DNA from: Chryseobacterium wanjuense
Lineage (GTDB): Bacteria; Bacteroidota; Bacteroidia; Flavobacteriales; Weeksellaceae
Length of the DNA: 64,000 nucleotides
NCBI RefSeq assembly: GCF_900111495.1
Contig: NZ_FOIU01000001.1
Location: forward strand, 2,232,001 to 2,296,000
Direction: 5' to 3'
Positions 1 through 9,033 of the stretch are shown piece by piece. A program made the position numbers and the translations under genes. The stretch's first letter is position 1; the number at the start of each line of letters is the position of its first letter. A model generated the notes under the pieces. It had not been told where the DNA came from, did not search any database, and saw nothing but the letters and a program-made list of their open reading frames with translations.

Positions 1-455
1 ATTATACGGTGATGAGCGTATATGGATGGGTCTTGTGGGCGAAGAGTTCTGAAGATCATATCCATGTAGATGTAACATGGGCTTCAAAGAAAGAATGGAT
101 GTACGGGATTTTACTTTTTGCATTAAGTTTAATCTTAGTAACTGTAATCTATTATTACAAACCTTATATTGATAATCAGTTTTCGATGGAAGGGACAAAC
201 TTAGGATTGTATCATCTGGATTGGGGAAATTGGTTGGATGTAATCACCACTTCAATATTTTTAGTCGGGATGTGGTTTATGGCCAAAAGGCGCATTGAGA
301 ACTGGATTTTCTGGATTATCGGAGATTTTATCTGTATGCCGATGATGATTTATAAGGGACTTGGAATCACTTCGGTGCAATATTTGGTATTTACTATAAT
401 GGCGATCTTAGGATACGTCAGTTGGAAAAAAAGTTTAAAGAAAAAAAGTTTATAA
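1..455 (+). CDS. pnuC: Nicotinamide riboside transporter PnuC, 3' part
   Basis: The gene is cut by the window edge: the frame is open from base 3, so the GTG and ATG near base 9 are internal codons. The visible 150 residues hold the SVYGW-W segment typical of PnuC, where the substrate channel helices lie, and several hydrophobic stretches (about residues 30-50, 75-95 and 98-135), followed by a basic tail ending KKSLKKKSL. PnuC proteins take up nicotinamide riboside across the inner membrane for NAD synthesis, usually by facilitated diffusion trapped by phosphorylation. The lipoprotein gene downstream starts 7 bp after the stop, so the two may share a transcript although their functions look unrelated. 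The family call is firm; the ligand (riboside rather than another B vitamin) is inferred. Confidence 0.85.
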   Translation, partial: YTVMSVYGWVLWAKSSEDHIHVDVTWASKKEWMYGILLFALSLILVTVIYYYKPYIDNQFSMEGTNLGLYHLDWGNWLDVITTSIFLVGMWFMAKRRIENWIFWIIGDFICMPMMIYKGLGITSVQYLVFTIMAILGYVSWKKSLKKKSL

Positions 456-462
456 AAAAGTC

Positions 463-1140
463 ATGAAAAATTTATTTAAAATAGCATTTAGCATTATTAC
501 TATAGCTAGTTTAACAGCTTGTACAGTGTATTCTGATCCATATGCAAGCGGATACGGAGATCCGTACTATGATAACGGATATTATTATGCTCCTCAAGGA
601 TACTACGGAGGTGGAGGATATTGGGGAAATGACGGATATTATTACAGAAATGATATTAATTATTATTATGATAATGGTATGCCTTATTATTACTACAATT
701 ACAACAACTCAAGAAGAAAAGTATATATTGAAAGAAGATCCGGAGCTACTACTTCCCAAAGACCGAACAATGGTTTCAGAGGTGGAGTAAATGATGGAGG
801 TTCCGGAGGTTTCAGACCTAACAATCAATATAACCAAGACAACAAGGGGAATCAGAGACCAAACAACGGTTTCAGAAATCAGGGAAACCAGGGTGGAAAC
901 AATAACAGCGGAGGATTTAGAAACAGCTCATCGAATACCAACAGCAATTCAAACAGCGGATTCAGAAATAATTCTTCAAGCAATACCAATTCGAATAGCG
1001 GAGGTTTTAGAAATAATTCTTCCAACAATAACAGCAATTCGAACAGCGGCGGCTTCAGAAACAGCTCCGAGAGCAGCTCTCCACAGCCACAACAGACATC
1101 TCCTCAGCCAACAAGAAGCACAGGAGGCGGATTTAGATAA
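463..1140 (+). CDS. Asn/Gly/Ser-rich repeat lipoprotein
   Basis: 225 residues. The N-terminus is a lipoprotein signal peptide with lipobox LTAC (Cys at about residue 20), so the product should be lipid-anchored in the envelope. Residues 25-80 are extremely Tyr/Gly-rich. Residues about 100-225 are a low-complexity tail with an imperfect repeat built on GGFRNNSS and SNSNSGGFRN, ending in GGGFR. No catalytic domain is visible. Such Tyr/Gly and Asn-rich tails occur in surface or matrix proteins, but no function can be assigned. Two other frames are also open here because of the repetitive codons; the signal peptide identifies this one as the real frame. A terminator follows the stop. Confidence 0.75.
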   Translation: MKNLFKIAFSIITIASLTACTVYSDPYASGYGDPYYDNGYYYAPQGYYGGGGYWGNDGYYYRNDINYYYDNGMPYYYYNYNNSRRKVYIERRSGATTSQRPNNGFRGGVNDGGSGGFRPNNQYNQDNKGNQRPNNGFRNQGNQGGNNNSGGFRNSSSNTNSNSNSGFRNNSSSNTNSNSGGFRNNSSNNNSNSNSGGFRNSSESSSPQPQQTSPQPTRSTGGGFR

Positions 1141-1156
1141 AACGATTATAAATAAG

Positions 1157-1186
1157 AAAACGAACAGCTAACACTGTTCGTTTTTT
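1157..1186 (+). terminator. Rho-independent terminator after the repeat lipoprotein gene
   Basis: An 11-bp stem (AAAACGAACAG pairing with CTGTTCGTTTT) with a 6-nt loop is followed by a T-run at 1181-1186. It lies 16 bp after the stop codon at 1140. Confidence 0.8.
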
Positions 1187-1199
1187 GTTTTAATTATAG

Positions 1200-1207
1200 T
1201 AATTTTG
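1200..1207 (+). promoter_or_regulatory. Candidate -7 promoter element for dapF
   Basis: TAATTTTG fits the Bacteroidetes primary sigma factor -7 consensus TAnnTTTG. It sits just after the upstream terminator and about 80 bp before dapF, which is what a new transcription unit would need. No clear -33 TTTG is seen at ideal spacing. The leader between it and dapF is A-rich and contains the string TTTAACCACAAAAG, also found near 15860 and in the hairpin at 37376. Confidence 0.45.
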
Positions 1208-1286
1208 CATGTTCAATTTTAGACAAAATTTAAGTTTTTTTTAACCACAAAAGAAACAAAAGATAAACAAAACATTTAGATCAAAT

Positions 1287-2054
1287 ATGGAATTTTATAA
1301 ATATCAAGGCACGGGAAATGATTTTGTAATGATCGACAACCGCGATCTGCAGTTTCCTAAAGAAAAAGACATCATCGAAAAATTGTGTGACAGACGTTTC
1401 GGAATCGGAGCGGATGGTCTTATTTTGCTGGAAAATGAGCCGAATTATGATTTTAAAATGGTGTATTACAACTCAGACGGCGGAGAAAGTACGATGTGTG
1501 GGAATGGCGGAAGATGCCTTGTCGCTTTTGCTTTTTTCCTTGATATTTTTGAAGATAAATGCAAGTTTATCGCCATCGACGGAGAACATGAAGCGGAAAT
1601 TCATAATGGTGTTGTAAAATTAAAAATGATCGACGTAGAAGCCATTTCCAACGACGGAACAGATACTGTGATGAATACCGGTTCGCCACATTATGTAAAA
1701 TATGTTGAAGATCTGGTAAATTATAATGTTTTTGCAGAAGGACACGGCATCAGAAATTCGGAAAATTATAAAGAAAAAGGAATCAATGTGAATTTTGTGG
1801 AAAAAATTACGGATGATGAAATTTTCGTAAGAACCTATGAACGAGGCGTTGAGGACGAAACGTACAGCTGCGGAACAGGAGTTACAGCTTCGGCTTTAAC
1901 TTTTTTACAAAAAAACAATCTAATCTCTGTAAAAGTTAAGACTTTGGGAGGAAACCTTAAAGTACATGCTGAAAAAAACGGAAATTCTTTCCAGAACATC
2001 TGGTTGGAAGGTCCTGCAAAACAGGTTTTTAGAGGAAAAATTGACCTTATTTAA
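1287..2054 (+). CDS. dapF: Diaminopimelate epimerase
   Basis: 255 residues, close to the usual length for DapF. The enzyme interconverts LL- and meso-2,6-diaminopimelate in the cytoplasm, a late step of lysine and peptidoglycan precursor synthesis, using two cysteines without a cofactor. Both catalytic Cys motifs are present: MCGNGGRC (Cys71) and SCGTG (Cys195). The N-terminal GTGNDF motif and the two-fold repeated fold are also recognisable. The ATG start lies directly before the conserved EFYKYQGTGNDF block. mltG, another envelope gene, follows 27 bp downstream on the same strand, so they may be co-transcribed. Confidence 0.97.
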   Translation: MEFYKYQGTGNDFVMIDNRDLQFPKEKDIIEKLCDRRFGIGADGLILLENEPNYDFKMVYYNSDGGESTMCGNGGRCLVAFAFFLDIFEDKCKFIAIDGEHEAEIHNGVVKLKMIDVEAISNDGTDTVMNTGSPHYVKYVEDLVNYNVFAEGHGIRNSENYKEKGINVNFVEKITDDEIFVRTYERGVEDETYSCGTGVTASALTFLQKNNLISVKVKTLGGNLKVHAEKNGNSFQNIWLEGPAKQVFRGKIDLI

Positions 2055-2081
2055 AAACAAAAACTTTTAATCAAATAATAA

Positions 2082-3107
2082 ATGAAAAAAGCTATTCTCA
2101 TTATCATCCTGCTTGTATTGGTAGTAGGCGGATTTTTTGGTTTTAGATTTTATAAAAAATACTACGGAAACAACATCGAAAAAGACGGATATGTTCTGAT
2201 CCCTCACAATGCAGGCTTCAAACAAATCCTGGATTCTGCGGCAAAATATGTCGACAATAAAGAATCTTTCGAATCTGTAGCCAAAGAAAAAGGATTGGAT
2301 AAATATTTCAAAGCGGGGCGCTATCACTTCCAGAAAGGAATGGGCAATGCCAATTTGGTGAATATGATCAAGGCCGGAAACCAAACCGAAAATAGCTTTA
2401 GAATAGGTGATTTTGGGGACATTTATCAGATGGTGGGTAAAGTAACCAAGAAAACAGAACAGGATTCTTTACAATTTGTGAATGACTTTAATGCCATCGC
2501 TGTCGAAAAAGGCTACCGTAATGCGGAAGATCTTAAAAAATATTTCTTCATTGATACCTACAACTTCTTCTGGACGGTAACTCCGAAAGAATTTTTCAAA
2601 AAATTTGATGACCAGTACAATGAATTTTGGAACAGTGAAAGAAAGGCAAAAGAACAGCAATCGGGCTTAACGAGAGACCAAATCTATGCTTTGGCATCTA
2701 TTGTTTACAAAGAATCCGGAGGCAAGAAAGACGAAATGAAAACCATTGCAGGATTATATCTGAACCGCTACAGAAAAGGAATGAAACTGCAGTCTGATCC
2801 TACCGTGATCTATGCCATTAATAAACAGACCAACTTCAAAGAATCTATCAAAAGGGTTTTTTATAAGCATTTGTCTACACCATCCCCTTACAATACCTAC
2901 GCCAATGCAGGAATTCCTCCGGGACCGATCTGTATCGTGGATAAAAATTCTGTAGATGCCGTTTTAAATGCTGAAAAGAACGACTACATCTTCATGTGTG
3001 CAGATCCTGCGAGATTCGGATATCACAAATTTACAGCAAGTGCTGAACAACACGCCATCAATGCAAAAGCATATCAAGAATGGCTTAATTCTAAAAATAT
3101 AAAATAA
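2082..3107 (+). CDS. mltG: Endolytic murein transglycosylase MltG (YceG-like)
   Basis: 341 residues. One N-terminal membrane helix (about residues 4-21) anchors the protein in the inner membrane, with the rest periplasmic. A LysM-like region is followed by the YceG catalytic domain. The active-site glutamate is Glu211 in ASIVYKESGG, and the downstream LYLNRY and LQSDPTVIYA blocks are typical. MltG cleaves nascent glycan strands and is thought to set their length near the synthesis machinery. It follows dapF closely (27 bp). No terminator is seen after the stop; an AT-rich 168-bp gap precedes the next gene. Confidence 0.95.
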   Translation: MKKAILIIILLVLVVGGFFGFRFYKKYYGNNIEKDGYVLIPHNAGFKQILDSAAKYVDNKESFESVAKEKGLDKYFKAGRYHFQKGMGNANLVNMIKAGNQTENSFRIGDFGDIYQMVGKVTKKTEQDSLQFVNDFNAIAVEKGYRNAEDLKKYFFIDTYNFFWTVTPKEFFKKFDDQYNEFWNSERKAKEQQSGLTRDQIYALASIVYKESGGKKDEMKTIAGLYLNRYRKGMKLQSDPTVIYAINKQTNFKESIKRVFYKHLSTPSPYNTYANAGIPPGPICIVDKNSVDAVLNAEKNDYIFMCADPARFGYHKFTASAEQHAINAKAYQEWLNSKNIK

Positions 3108-3275
3108 AAAATAAATTTAACTTTATTTTAACAATTTAATAATTAACATTTAGCTTCTTAAAGCGACATATATAGTTATAAATAATAAATCAATCTTAAT
3201 ATTTTGAAGTTAATTGTATTAACGATTTCACAATATTAAGAAAAATCTTTCACGATTTTACACAAACAATACCTT

Positions 3276-5792
3276 ATGAATCAGACGGAAATCATTAACA
3301 TTTTTACAAAAAAAACCTTAGGGCTTACTTTTGTACTTTCGGCGGCAGCTTTTGCCTTTGCACAGGAGAAGGTAGGTATTTCGGGGTCGGTTGTCAACAA
3401 GAACAATCAGCCCGTTCCTTATGCTTCTGTTACGTTCAGTAATAAAGCAAATAAACTGTTCAGCGATGCTGCTCTTACCGATGAGAAAGGACAATACAGC
3501 GTTAATCTGGCTCCCGGAAACTACGATATCAGCATTGAAGCAATCGATTACAAAAAAAGTGTTCTTAATAAGCAGATCACAGCAGCAGGCAACATCGGAG
3601 CATTTTCCATTGACCCGGAAGTAAGTGCAACGAATACAAAAACCACTGAAATTCAAGGAGTAACGATCACTGCACAATCTACCAAGCCTTATAAGGTTGA
3701 ATTAGATAAAAGAACCTATGACCCGTCTCAGGATATCGTAAGTAAAGGAGGAAATCTTCAGGATGTTCTTTCTAATGTACCTTCGGTTTCTGTGGATACA
3801 GACGGTACAGTTTCTATGAGAGGAAGTTCGAATGTAAAATTTTTAATTAACGGAAAACCTTCTGCCCTTCTTGGCATCGACGACGGAGCCAATGCTCTGC
3901 AAAGTATCCCTGCCGATCAGATTGAAAAAATTGAGGTGATCACCAACCCTTCTTCAAAATTTGAGGCGAGCGGAACTGCGGGGATTTTGAATATTATTTT
4001 AAAGAAAAACAAGAAAACCGGTTTCAACGGAAGTGTAACGGGGACTTTGGGATATCTTCCGCAAACGAATTTAAATACTAATTTAAGCTGGAGAAAAGGT
4101 AAATTCACTTGGTTTTTAAATGGCGGTGGCGGCTACAGAGAGTCTAAAAATACAAGCAGAAATAATGCATGGTATACTAGCGGTCCCATTAAACAAACAG
4201 ATAATGAATCCATTACGAACAGCCAAAATAATAACTATAATGCTTCCGGAGGTTTAACATTCGATATTACTGACAAAACTTCTGTCAACGCTTCAGGAAC
4301 CGTAAGAACTTTTGATAATGAAAGTGATGGTAACGTTACCTACTATGATTATTTGACGGATAATAGTACAGCTTTCAGACAAAGAACTAACACCGGAAGA
4401 GGGAATAACCTTGCTTTTCAGGGCGACTTCGGATTGGATCATAAATTTGATGACAAAGGTCAAAATATTGCACTTTCATTAAGTTTACAAAGAAACCGTT
4501 CAAATAACGACACTGATATTTTTGATACTGAAAACTATGATTTTAAACTTAGAGATCTGGTAAACCAGAAAACTATTAATAAATCTGTCATTGGAAAAGC
4601 TGATTATGAGCTTCCTATCGGAGAAAATTCAAAAATCGAAGCGGGATACAGATTGGATATTAATACCAACGATTATAATAACGATGTATTAGAAACTGAA
4701 GATCTGGCCACTCCTCTATCATATCTTAATAAATATACTTATGATGCGACTTATAAGGAAACATTCAATGCTTTCTATTTACAGTTTAAGAGCAAAATAG
4801 GCAATTTTGGGTATCAGTTAGGTTTGAGGGATGAGCTTTCTAATGTAGATATTTATTATAAAAATTTAGAGCCGAATAAGCCTGCATTAAATTCTAATAA
4901 AAACTATAATAACTTATTTCCAACGATTTATTTAAGCTACGAATTTGCAAAGGATAATCAGTTGTTATTGAACTATACGAAAAGAATTGACCGTCCCCGT
5001 TCATTCTTTATGATTCCGAATCCTAGCTATAGCGATAATCAGAATATTTTTGACGGAAATATTGATCTAAATCCGTCGTATGTAGATTCATACGAGTTTG
5101 GTTACAGTATTTCTAAAAAGAATTTTACCATTAATCCCACTCTATATTACAGACATACGACAGATGATGTAAAAATGGTGGTTTATAACCAATTTGATGC
5201 TGATATACAATTAAATACATTCCATACGTTACCCGTTAATTTAGGTACGGATGACAGATACGGTCTGGATTTTAATTTCAACTGGGATGCTACAAAATGG
5301 TTAAGATTTATGGGAAATGTCGATTTATTCGGATATAAAACAAGTGGAACTTATTTTGATGCAAGTAAAATGTCTGAGCCATTATACTTTGATGGTAGCG
5401 GATTCTCTTCAAGAGCAAGATTAACGTCTACATTCAAAGTTGATAAGACTTTTAACTTCCAGATTCAAGGATTTTACAGAGGAGGACAAAAAACTCAAAG
5501 TTTAGACAGAAAAGACATGTATGCCATAAGTTTTGGAGCTTCTAAAACCGTTATGAAAGGAAACGGAACTATCAGCTTCAACATTCAGGATATTTTTAAT
5601 ACCAGAGCGATGCAGTCTACAGCGTATGGTCCTAACTATATCAGAGATTCTTACATGCAGTGGCAGCCAAGACAATTTGCGCTATCATTTACTTACAGAT
5701 TTAAGCAAGGTGAAAAAATTGAGCCGCCTAAGAAGAAAAAAGACATCAACTCCAATGCAACCGGAGACGATCAGCAAGGCGGACCAATGTAA
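3276..5792 (+). CDS. TonB-dependent receptor family outer-membrane protein with N-terminal carboxypeptidase-like domain
   Basis: 838 residues. A signal peptide (hydrophobic stretch followed by AFAFAQ) precedes a carboxypeptidase regulatory-like Ig fold at about residues 33-110 (GSVVNKNNQPVPYASV). A plug-like domain follows at about 140-245 (DVLSNVPSVSVDTDGTVSMRG, then IEKIEVITNP), and then a long outer-membrane beta-barrel region. It resembles the barrel family often annotated outer membrane beta-barrel protein / TonB-dependent receptor rather than SusC, since it lacks the SusC-type plug motif and has no SusD partner. The C-terminus carries a charged and Gln/Gly-rich extension. Substrate unknown. 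It stands alone between mltG and a convergent terminator. Confidence 0.85.
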   Translation: MNQTEIINIFTKKTLGLTFVLSAAAFAFAQEKVGISGSVVNKNNQPVPYASVTFSNKANKLFSDAALTDEKGQYSVNLAPGNYDISIEAIDYKKSVLNKQITAAGNIGAFSIDPEVSATNTKTTEIQGVTITAQSTKPYKVELDKRTYDPSQDIVSKGGNLQDVLSNVPSVSVDTDGTVSMRGSSNVKFLINGKPSALLGIDDGANALQSIPADQIEKIEVITNPSSKFEASGTAGILNIILKKNKKTGFNGSVTGTLGYLPQTNLNTNLSWRKGKFTWFLNGGGGYRESKNTSRNNAWYTSGPIKQTDNESITNSQNNNYNASGGLTFDITDKTSVNASGTVRTFDNESDGNVTYYDYLTDNSTAFRQRTNTGRGNNLAFQGDFGLDHKFDDKGQNIALSLSLQRNRSNNDTDIFDTENYDFKLRDLVNQKTINKSVIGKADYELPIGENSKIEAGYRLDINTNDYNNDVLETEDLATPLSYLNKYTYDATYKETFNAFYLQFKSKIGNFGYQLGLRDELSNVDIYYKNLEPNKPALNSNKNYNNLFPTIYLSYEFAKDNQLLLNYTKRIDRPRSFFMIPNPSYSDNQNIFDGNIDLNPSYVDSYEFGYSISKKNFTINPTLYYRHTTDDVKMVVYNQFDADIQLNTFHTLPVNLGTDDRYGLDFNFNWDATKWLRFMGNVDLFGYKTSGTYFDASKMSEPLYFDGSGFSSRARLTSTFKVDKTFNFQIQGFYRGGQKTQSLDRKDMYAISFGASKTVMKGNGTISFNIQDIFNTRAMQSTAYGPNYIRDSYMQWQPRQFALSFTYRFKQGEKIEPPKKKKDINSNATGDDQQGGPM

Positions 5793-5810
5793 TCCTGCCC
5801 TATACAAACA

Positions 5811-5840
5811 AAAAATCCCGAAAATAATTTCGGGATTTTT
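5811..5840. terminator. Bidirectional terminator between converging genes
   Basis: A perfect 13-bp stem (AAAAATCCCGAAA / TTTCGGGATTTTT) with a 4-nt loop ends one base before the stop codon of the minus-strand gene. A- and T-runs on either side let it serve both the receptor gene and the minus-strand polysaccharide operon. Confidence 0.85.
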
Positions 5841-6293
5841 TTATTTTACTGTTTCAGGTTTCGAAACTTTGGTTTTTTCCGCTTCGTAAATTCTTTTTCT
5901 TAAATCACTCGAGGAAAACCTGTGATCTCTTTTGTTGTAATAGATCTCAATACCTTTGTCTTCGCAGTATTTTTTTCCTGTGAAATCTCTGTCCATATAA
6001 TCGTCTCCGATAATTCTTACATCAATTACGAAAGATTTTAGGATATCTTCAAGATCTTCTTCCGTATAGTATGGAATAATTTCGTCAACTGCATTTACCG
6101 CCTTCAACTGAATATATCTCTCTACAATAGTCTGAGTAGGTTTATTCTTGTTGGGACGATCATGAGAGGGATCAATCTGCAGACCCACGATAAGGTAATC
6201 ACAAACCGTTTTTGCCTCTTCCAGCATTTTAATATGGCCGGCATGAAGCAAATCAAACGATGAAAACGTGATGCCTATTTTCTGTGTTTTCAT
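5841..6293 (-). CDS. Cytidylyltransferase-like nucleotidyltransferase (TagD / glycerol-3-phosphate cytidylyltransferase type)
   Basis: 150 residues. The N-terminus shows the nucleotidyltransferase signature: ITFSSFDLLHAGHIKMLEEA contains the HxGH motif (HAGH), and RFSSSDLRKRI near residue 135 corresponds to the ISTS-type motif. Such enzymes join CTP or ATP to a small phosphorylated alcohol or sugar. The TagD branch makes CDP-glycerol. The reading frame is open upstream into galE, but the ATG at 6293 is where homology-like sequence begins and leaves a 38-bp gap to galE, so it is chosen. Last gene of a four-gene minus-strand operon for activated sugars, suggesting a role in a surface polymer; the exact substrate is not readable. 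Confidence 0.8.
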   Translation of the reverse strand: MKTQKIGITFSSFDLLHAGHIKMLEEAKTVCDYLIVGLQIDPSHDRPNKNKPTQTIVERYIQLKAVNAVDEIIPYYTEEDLEDILKSFVIDVRIIGDDYMDRDFTGKKYCEDKGIEIYYNKRDHRFSSSDLRKRIYEAEKTKVSKPETVK

Positions 6294-6331
6294 ATAAATA
6301 AATTCTTTTTTTATTCTAATTTTAATTTCTT

Positions 6332-7354
6332 TTATGGAGTTCTCGATTCCAAATATTTTTGCCATTGCCAAACAGTTCTTAAAGCCTCTTCCAAAGAAGT
6401 TTCAGACTTCCAGCCGAGTTCTCTTTCCGCTTTGTTTACATTGGCATAAGCGATGGTAATATCCCCTTCTCTCCTGTCACAAATCTGGTAAGGAACTTCT
6501 ACATTATTTGCTGTTTCAAAAGCTTTTACCACTTCCAAAACAGAAGATCCTTTTCCTGTTCCAAGATTGTAAATATCAATCTTTGTTTCTTCAGACTGAT
6601 CATTCATTAATCTTTTTAAAGCCGCAACGTGAGCCTTTGCAAGATCTACAACATAGATATAATCGCGCACTGCCGTTCCGTCTTCCGTAGGATAATCATT
6701 CCCCCAAATACTTAGCTTTTCACGAATTCCTGCAGCAGTTTGCATAACGTAAGGTACTAAATTATTTGGAACCCCAATAGGCAATTCACCAATTTTTGCT
6801 GAAGGATGTGCCCCGATCGGATTAAAATATCTTAATAACGAAATTTTTCGGTGATACGCTTTTGCAAAATCCATCAGAATTTCTTCGCCCATCTGTTTTG
6901 TTTTTCCATAAACACTTTCGGGCATTTTGAGCGGGGTATTTTCATCAATCGGCATCGTATCTGCCTGACCGTAAACCGTACAAGATGAACTAAAAATAAA
7001 GTTTGAAATTCCTCTTTCTTTAAATTCCTGTAAAATATTGATTACCGAAAACAAATTATTTTCATAATAATCCACCGGTTTCAGTTGACTTTCGCCGACC
7101 GCTTTTGAAGCTGCAAAGTTGATGCATCCTTCGATTTGATGAGCATCAAAAACCTGAGTCAGAAGCTCTTTTCTTTTTAAATCGAAAGGATAAAAAACAG
7201 GCTTTTTACCCGTAATTTCTTCAATATTTTTTAAAATAAACCTTTCAGAATTGGATAAGTCATCTACAATAACGACTTCAAAATTATCATTCAACAGTTC
7301 TACCACCGTGTGCGAACCGATATATCCAAGACCTCCTGTTACGAGTATTGCCAT
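6332..7354 (-). CDS. galE: UDP-glucose 4-epimerase
   Basis: 340 residues, the usual GalE length. It is an extended short-chain dehydrogenase: NAD-binding GGLGYIGSH at residues 7-15, catalytic Ser/Thr region SSSCTVYG near 122-129, and the Tyr149-xxx-Lys153 pair in SVYGKTK. GalE interconverts UDP-glucose and UDP-galactose in the cytoplasm. Its place between a sugar aminotransferase operon member and a cytidylyltransferase suggests supply of galactose-type units to cell-surface polysaccharide, in addition to galactose metabolism. It starts 20 bp after the upstream membrane gene. Confidence 0.96.
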   Translation of the reverse strand: MAILVTGGLGYIGSHTVVELLNDNFEVVIVDDLSNSERFILKNIEEITGKKPVFYPFDLKRKELLTQVFDAHQIEGCINFAASKAVGESQLKPVDYYENNLFSVINILQEFKERGISNFIFSSSCTVYGQADTMPIDENTPLKMPESVYGKTKQMGEEILMDFAKAYHRKISLLRYFNPIGAHPSAKIGELPIGVPNNLVPYVMQTAAGIREKLSIWGNDYPTEDGTAVRDYIYVVDLAKAHVAALKRLMNDQSEETKIDIYNLGTGKGSSVLEVVKAFETANNVEVPYQICDRREGDITIAYANVNKAERELGWKSETSLEEALRTVWQWQKYLESRTP

Positions 7355-7374
7355 TTTTTTAGTAATTGTTATTT

Positions 7375-7818
7375 TTAATCATTGTGTTTTCCTATATCTT
7401 CCATTTCATTTTTTGCAGGAGTATGTCTAAAATAATTTATAAGTAATGTCGGAACTATTAAAAAAATGAAAAGTGTAATTAAAAAAGAATTAATATAAGT
7501 TTTCCAAAGTCCCCCATAATTCATATAAAAACTTAAAAAGCCTAAAATTACTATCAAAAAACTTGTAACATTTAAATATGTAAACATTTTTTTTGATTCT
7601 TTAAAAATATGTATAAATGTCACTATTAATAATATAAATACAATAAAATTAAAAAAATATGCAAAAGATCTGAATTTTACATATTTTTCAGCCAATCTGT
7701 AACCTCTAAGTAAAATATTGATTGCAAATACACTGTAGTAAATAATCCAGCCAAGAAGAAAAACTATTGTAAAAAAATAAGCAAACTTATTTTTTAAAAT
7801 CCTTTCGTCGTGAAGCAT
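7375..7818 (-). CDS. Small four-helix membrane protein of unknown function
   Basis: 147 residues with four hydrophobic segments, at about 13-36, 49-69, 80-98 and 108-128, separated by short basic loops, and a charged C-terminal tail (KNEMEDIGKHND). No family motif was recognised. It starts 4 bp after the DegT-type aminotransferase stop and ends 20 bp before galE, so it is almost certainly in the same transcript. Its DNA is visibly more AT-rich than either neighbour, with many ATA, TTA and AAA codons, which may reflect its membrane composition or a later insertion into the operon. Possible roles include a polysaccharide export or flippase accessory, but this is only context. Confidence 0.7.
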   Translation of the reverse strand: MLHDERILKNKFAYFFTIVFLLGWIIYYSVFAINILLRGYRLAEKYVKFRSFAYFFNFIVFILLIVTFIHIFKESKKMFTYLNVTSFLIVILGFLSFYMNYGGLWKTYINSFLITLFIFLIVPTLLINYFRHTPAKNEMEDIGKHND

Positions 7819-7822
7819 ATTT

Positions 7823-8947
7823 TTATTTCATAAATTCCAACACAGCATCCGTAATATACTTCAACTGCTCATCATCCAATTCTGTGTGCATCGGTAAAGA
7901 AATCACCTGATCCAGAAGCTTGTCTGTGTTTACAAAATCTGCATCGTTACTTTCCTGATAATACGCTTTTTGCTTTCTCAATGCTACAGGATAATAAATC
8001 ATTGCCGGAATATCTTTTTCAGTTAAGAATTTTTGCAAATCATTACGTTTTCCGTTTAGGATTCTTAATGTATATTGGTGAAATACGTGCGTGGAATTTT
8101 CCGCTCTTTTTGGAGTTAAAATATTTTCGTGACCGGCAAAAGCTTCGTCATAATAATCGGCTGCCTTTCTTCTTGCTTCGTTGTACGTATCCAAATGAGG
8201 AAGTTTTTTTCTCAAAACCGCCGCCTGAATACTATCCAATCTTGAATTAACCCCAACCTCATCGTGATAATATCTTTCGTACATTCCATGGTTTACAATT
8301 CCTCTTAAACGATGTGCTAATTCATCATTATTTGTGAAAATCGCTCCACCATCACCATAACATCCTAAGTTTTTCGATGGAAAGAAAGACGTTGTTCCCA
8401 CGGTAGACATCGTTCCTGCCTGTCTCACTGTACCGTCAGAAAAAGTATATTCAGAACCGATGGCCTGTGCATTATCCTCGATTACATATAAATTGTGTTC
8501 TTCAGCAATTTTTAAAATTTCCTCCATATCCGCACATTGTCCGAAAATATGAACAGGAATAATTGCTTTTGTTCTTGGAGTGATCGCTTTTTTAATCGCT
8601 TCTGTTGAAATCGTAAATGTATCATAATCTACATCTACCAAAACAGATTTAAGTTTCAGCAAATGTATAACTTCCACTGTCGCAGCAAATGTAAAATCTG
8701 CCGTGATAATTTCATCGCCTTCCTGCAGATCCAGCGCCATTAGGGCAATCTGAAGAGCATCCGTGCCGTTTGCACAAGGAATGACGTTTTTTACTTCCAA
8801 ATAAGATTCCAATTCATTCTGGAAAGACTTTACTTCCGGGCCATTGATAAAAGCCGCCGAATCCATTACATTTAAAACTGCATTATCTACTTCATTTTTT
8901 ATTTTGTAATACTGACTTTGTAAGTCAACCATCTGAATTTTTTTCAT
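7823..8947 (-). CDS. DegT/DnrJ/EryC1/StrS family PLP-dependent sugar aminotransferase
   Basis: 374 residues from the ATG at 8947; the TTG two codons upstream is less likely. These enzymes transfer an amino group to keto-sugar nucleotides in the synthesis of surface glycans. Visible hallmarks: FINGPEVKSFQNELESYL near the N-terminus, CANGTDALQIAL (phosphate binding), VIEDNAQAIGSEY with the Asp that contacts the pyridine nitrogen, and the PLP lysine in FFPSKNLGCYGDGGA (about Lys192). First gene of the four-gene minus-strand operon ending at 5841. The substrate sugar cannot be read from sequence. Confidence 0.92.
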   Translation of the reverse strand: MKKIQMVDLQSQYYKIKNEVDNAVLNVMDSAAFINGPEVKSFQNELESYLEVKNVIPCANGTDALQIALMALDLQEGDEIITADFTFAATVEVIHLLKLKSVLVDVDYDTFTISTEAIKKAITPRTKAIIPVHIFGQCADMEEILKIAEEHNLYVIEDNAQAIGSEYTFSDGTVRQAGTMSTVGTTSFFPSKNLGCYGDGGAIFTNNDELAHRLRGIVNHGMYERYYHDEVGVNSRLDSIQAAVLRKKLPHLDTYNEARRKAADYYDEAFAGHENILTPKRAENSTHVFHQYTLRILNGKRNDLQKFLTEKDIPAMIYYPVALRKQKAYYQESNDADFVNTDKLLDQVISLPMHTELDDEQLKYITDAVLEFMK

Positions 8948-9033
8948 AAACAAATATTTCTGTAAAAATAAGGAATTTAAAATCCTATCAAAAATTTTAT
9001 TGATTTTGTTTTATCTTTATACAAAATAAATAC

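Noticed and set aside
542-1171. Two overlapping open frames inside the Asn/Gly-rich lipoprotein gene (542-790 and 791-1171)
   Set aside because: They are by-products of repetitive codons (Ile/Thr/Glu-rich translations) and lack a signal or start context; the frame at 463 has a clean lipoprotein signal.
6294-6371. N-terminal extension of the cytidylyltransferase frame into galE
   Set aside because: Starts in galE, adds a non-conserved basic stretch, and the ATG at 6293 sits right before the nucleotidyltransferase core.
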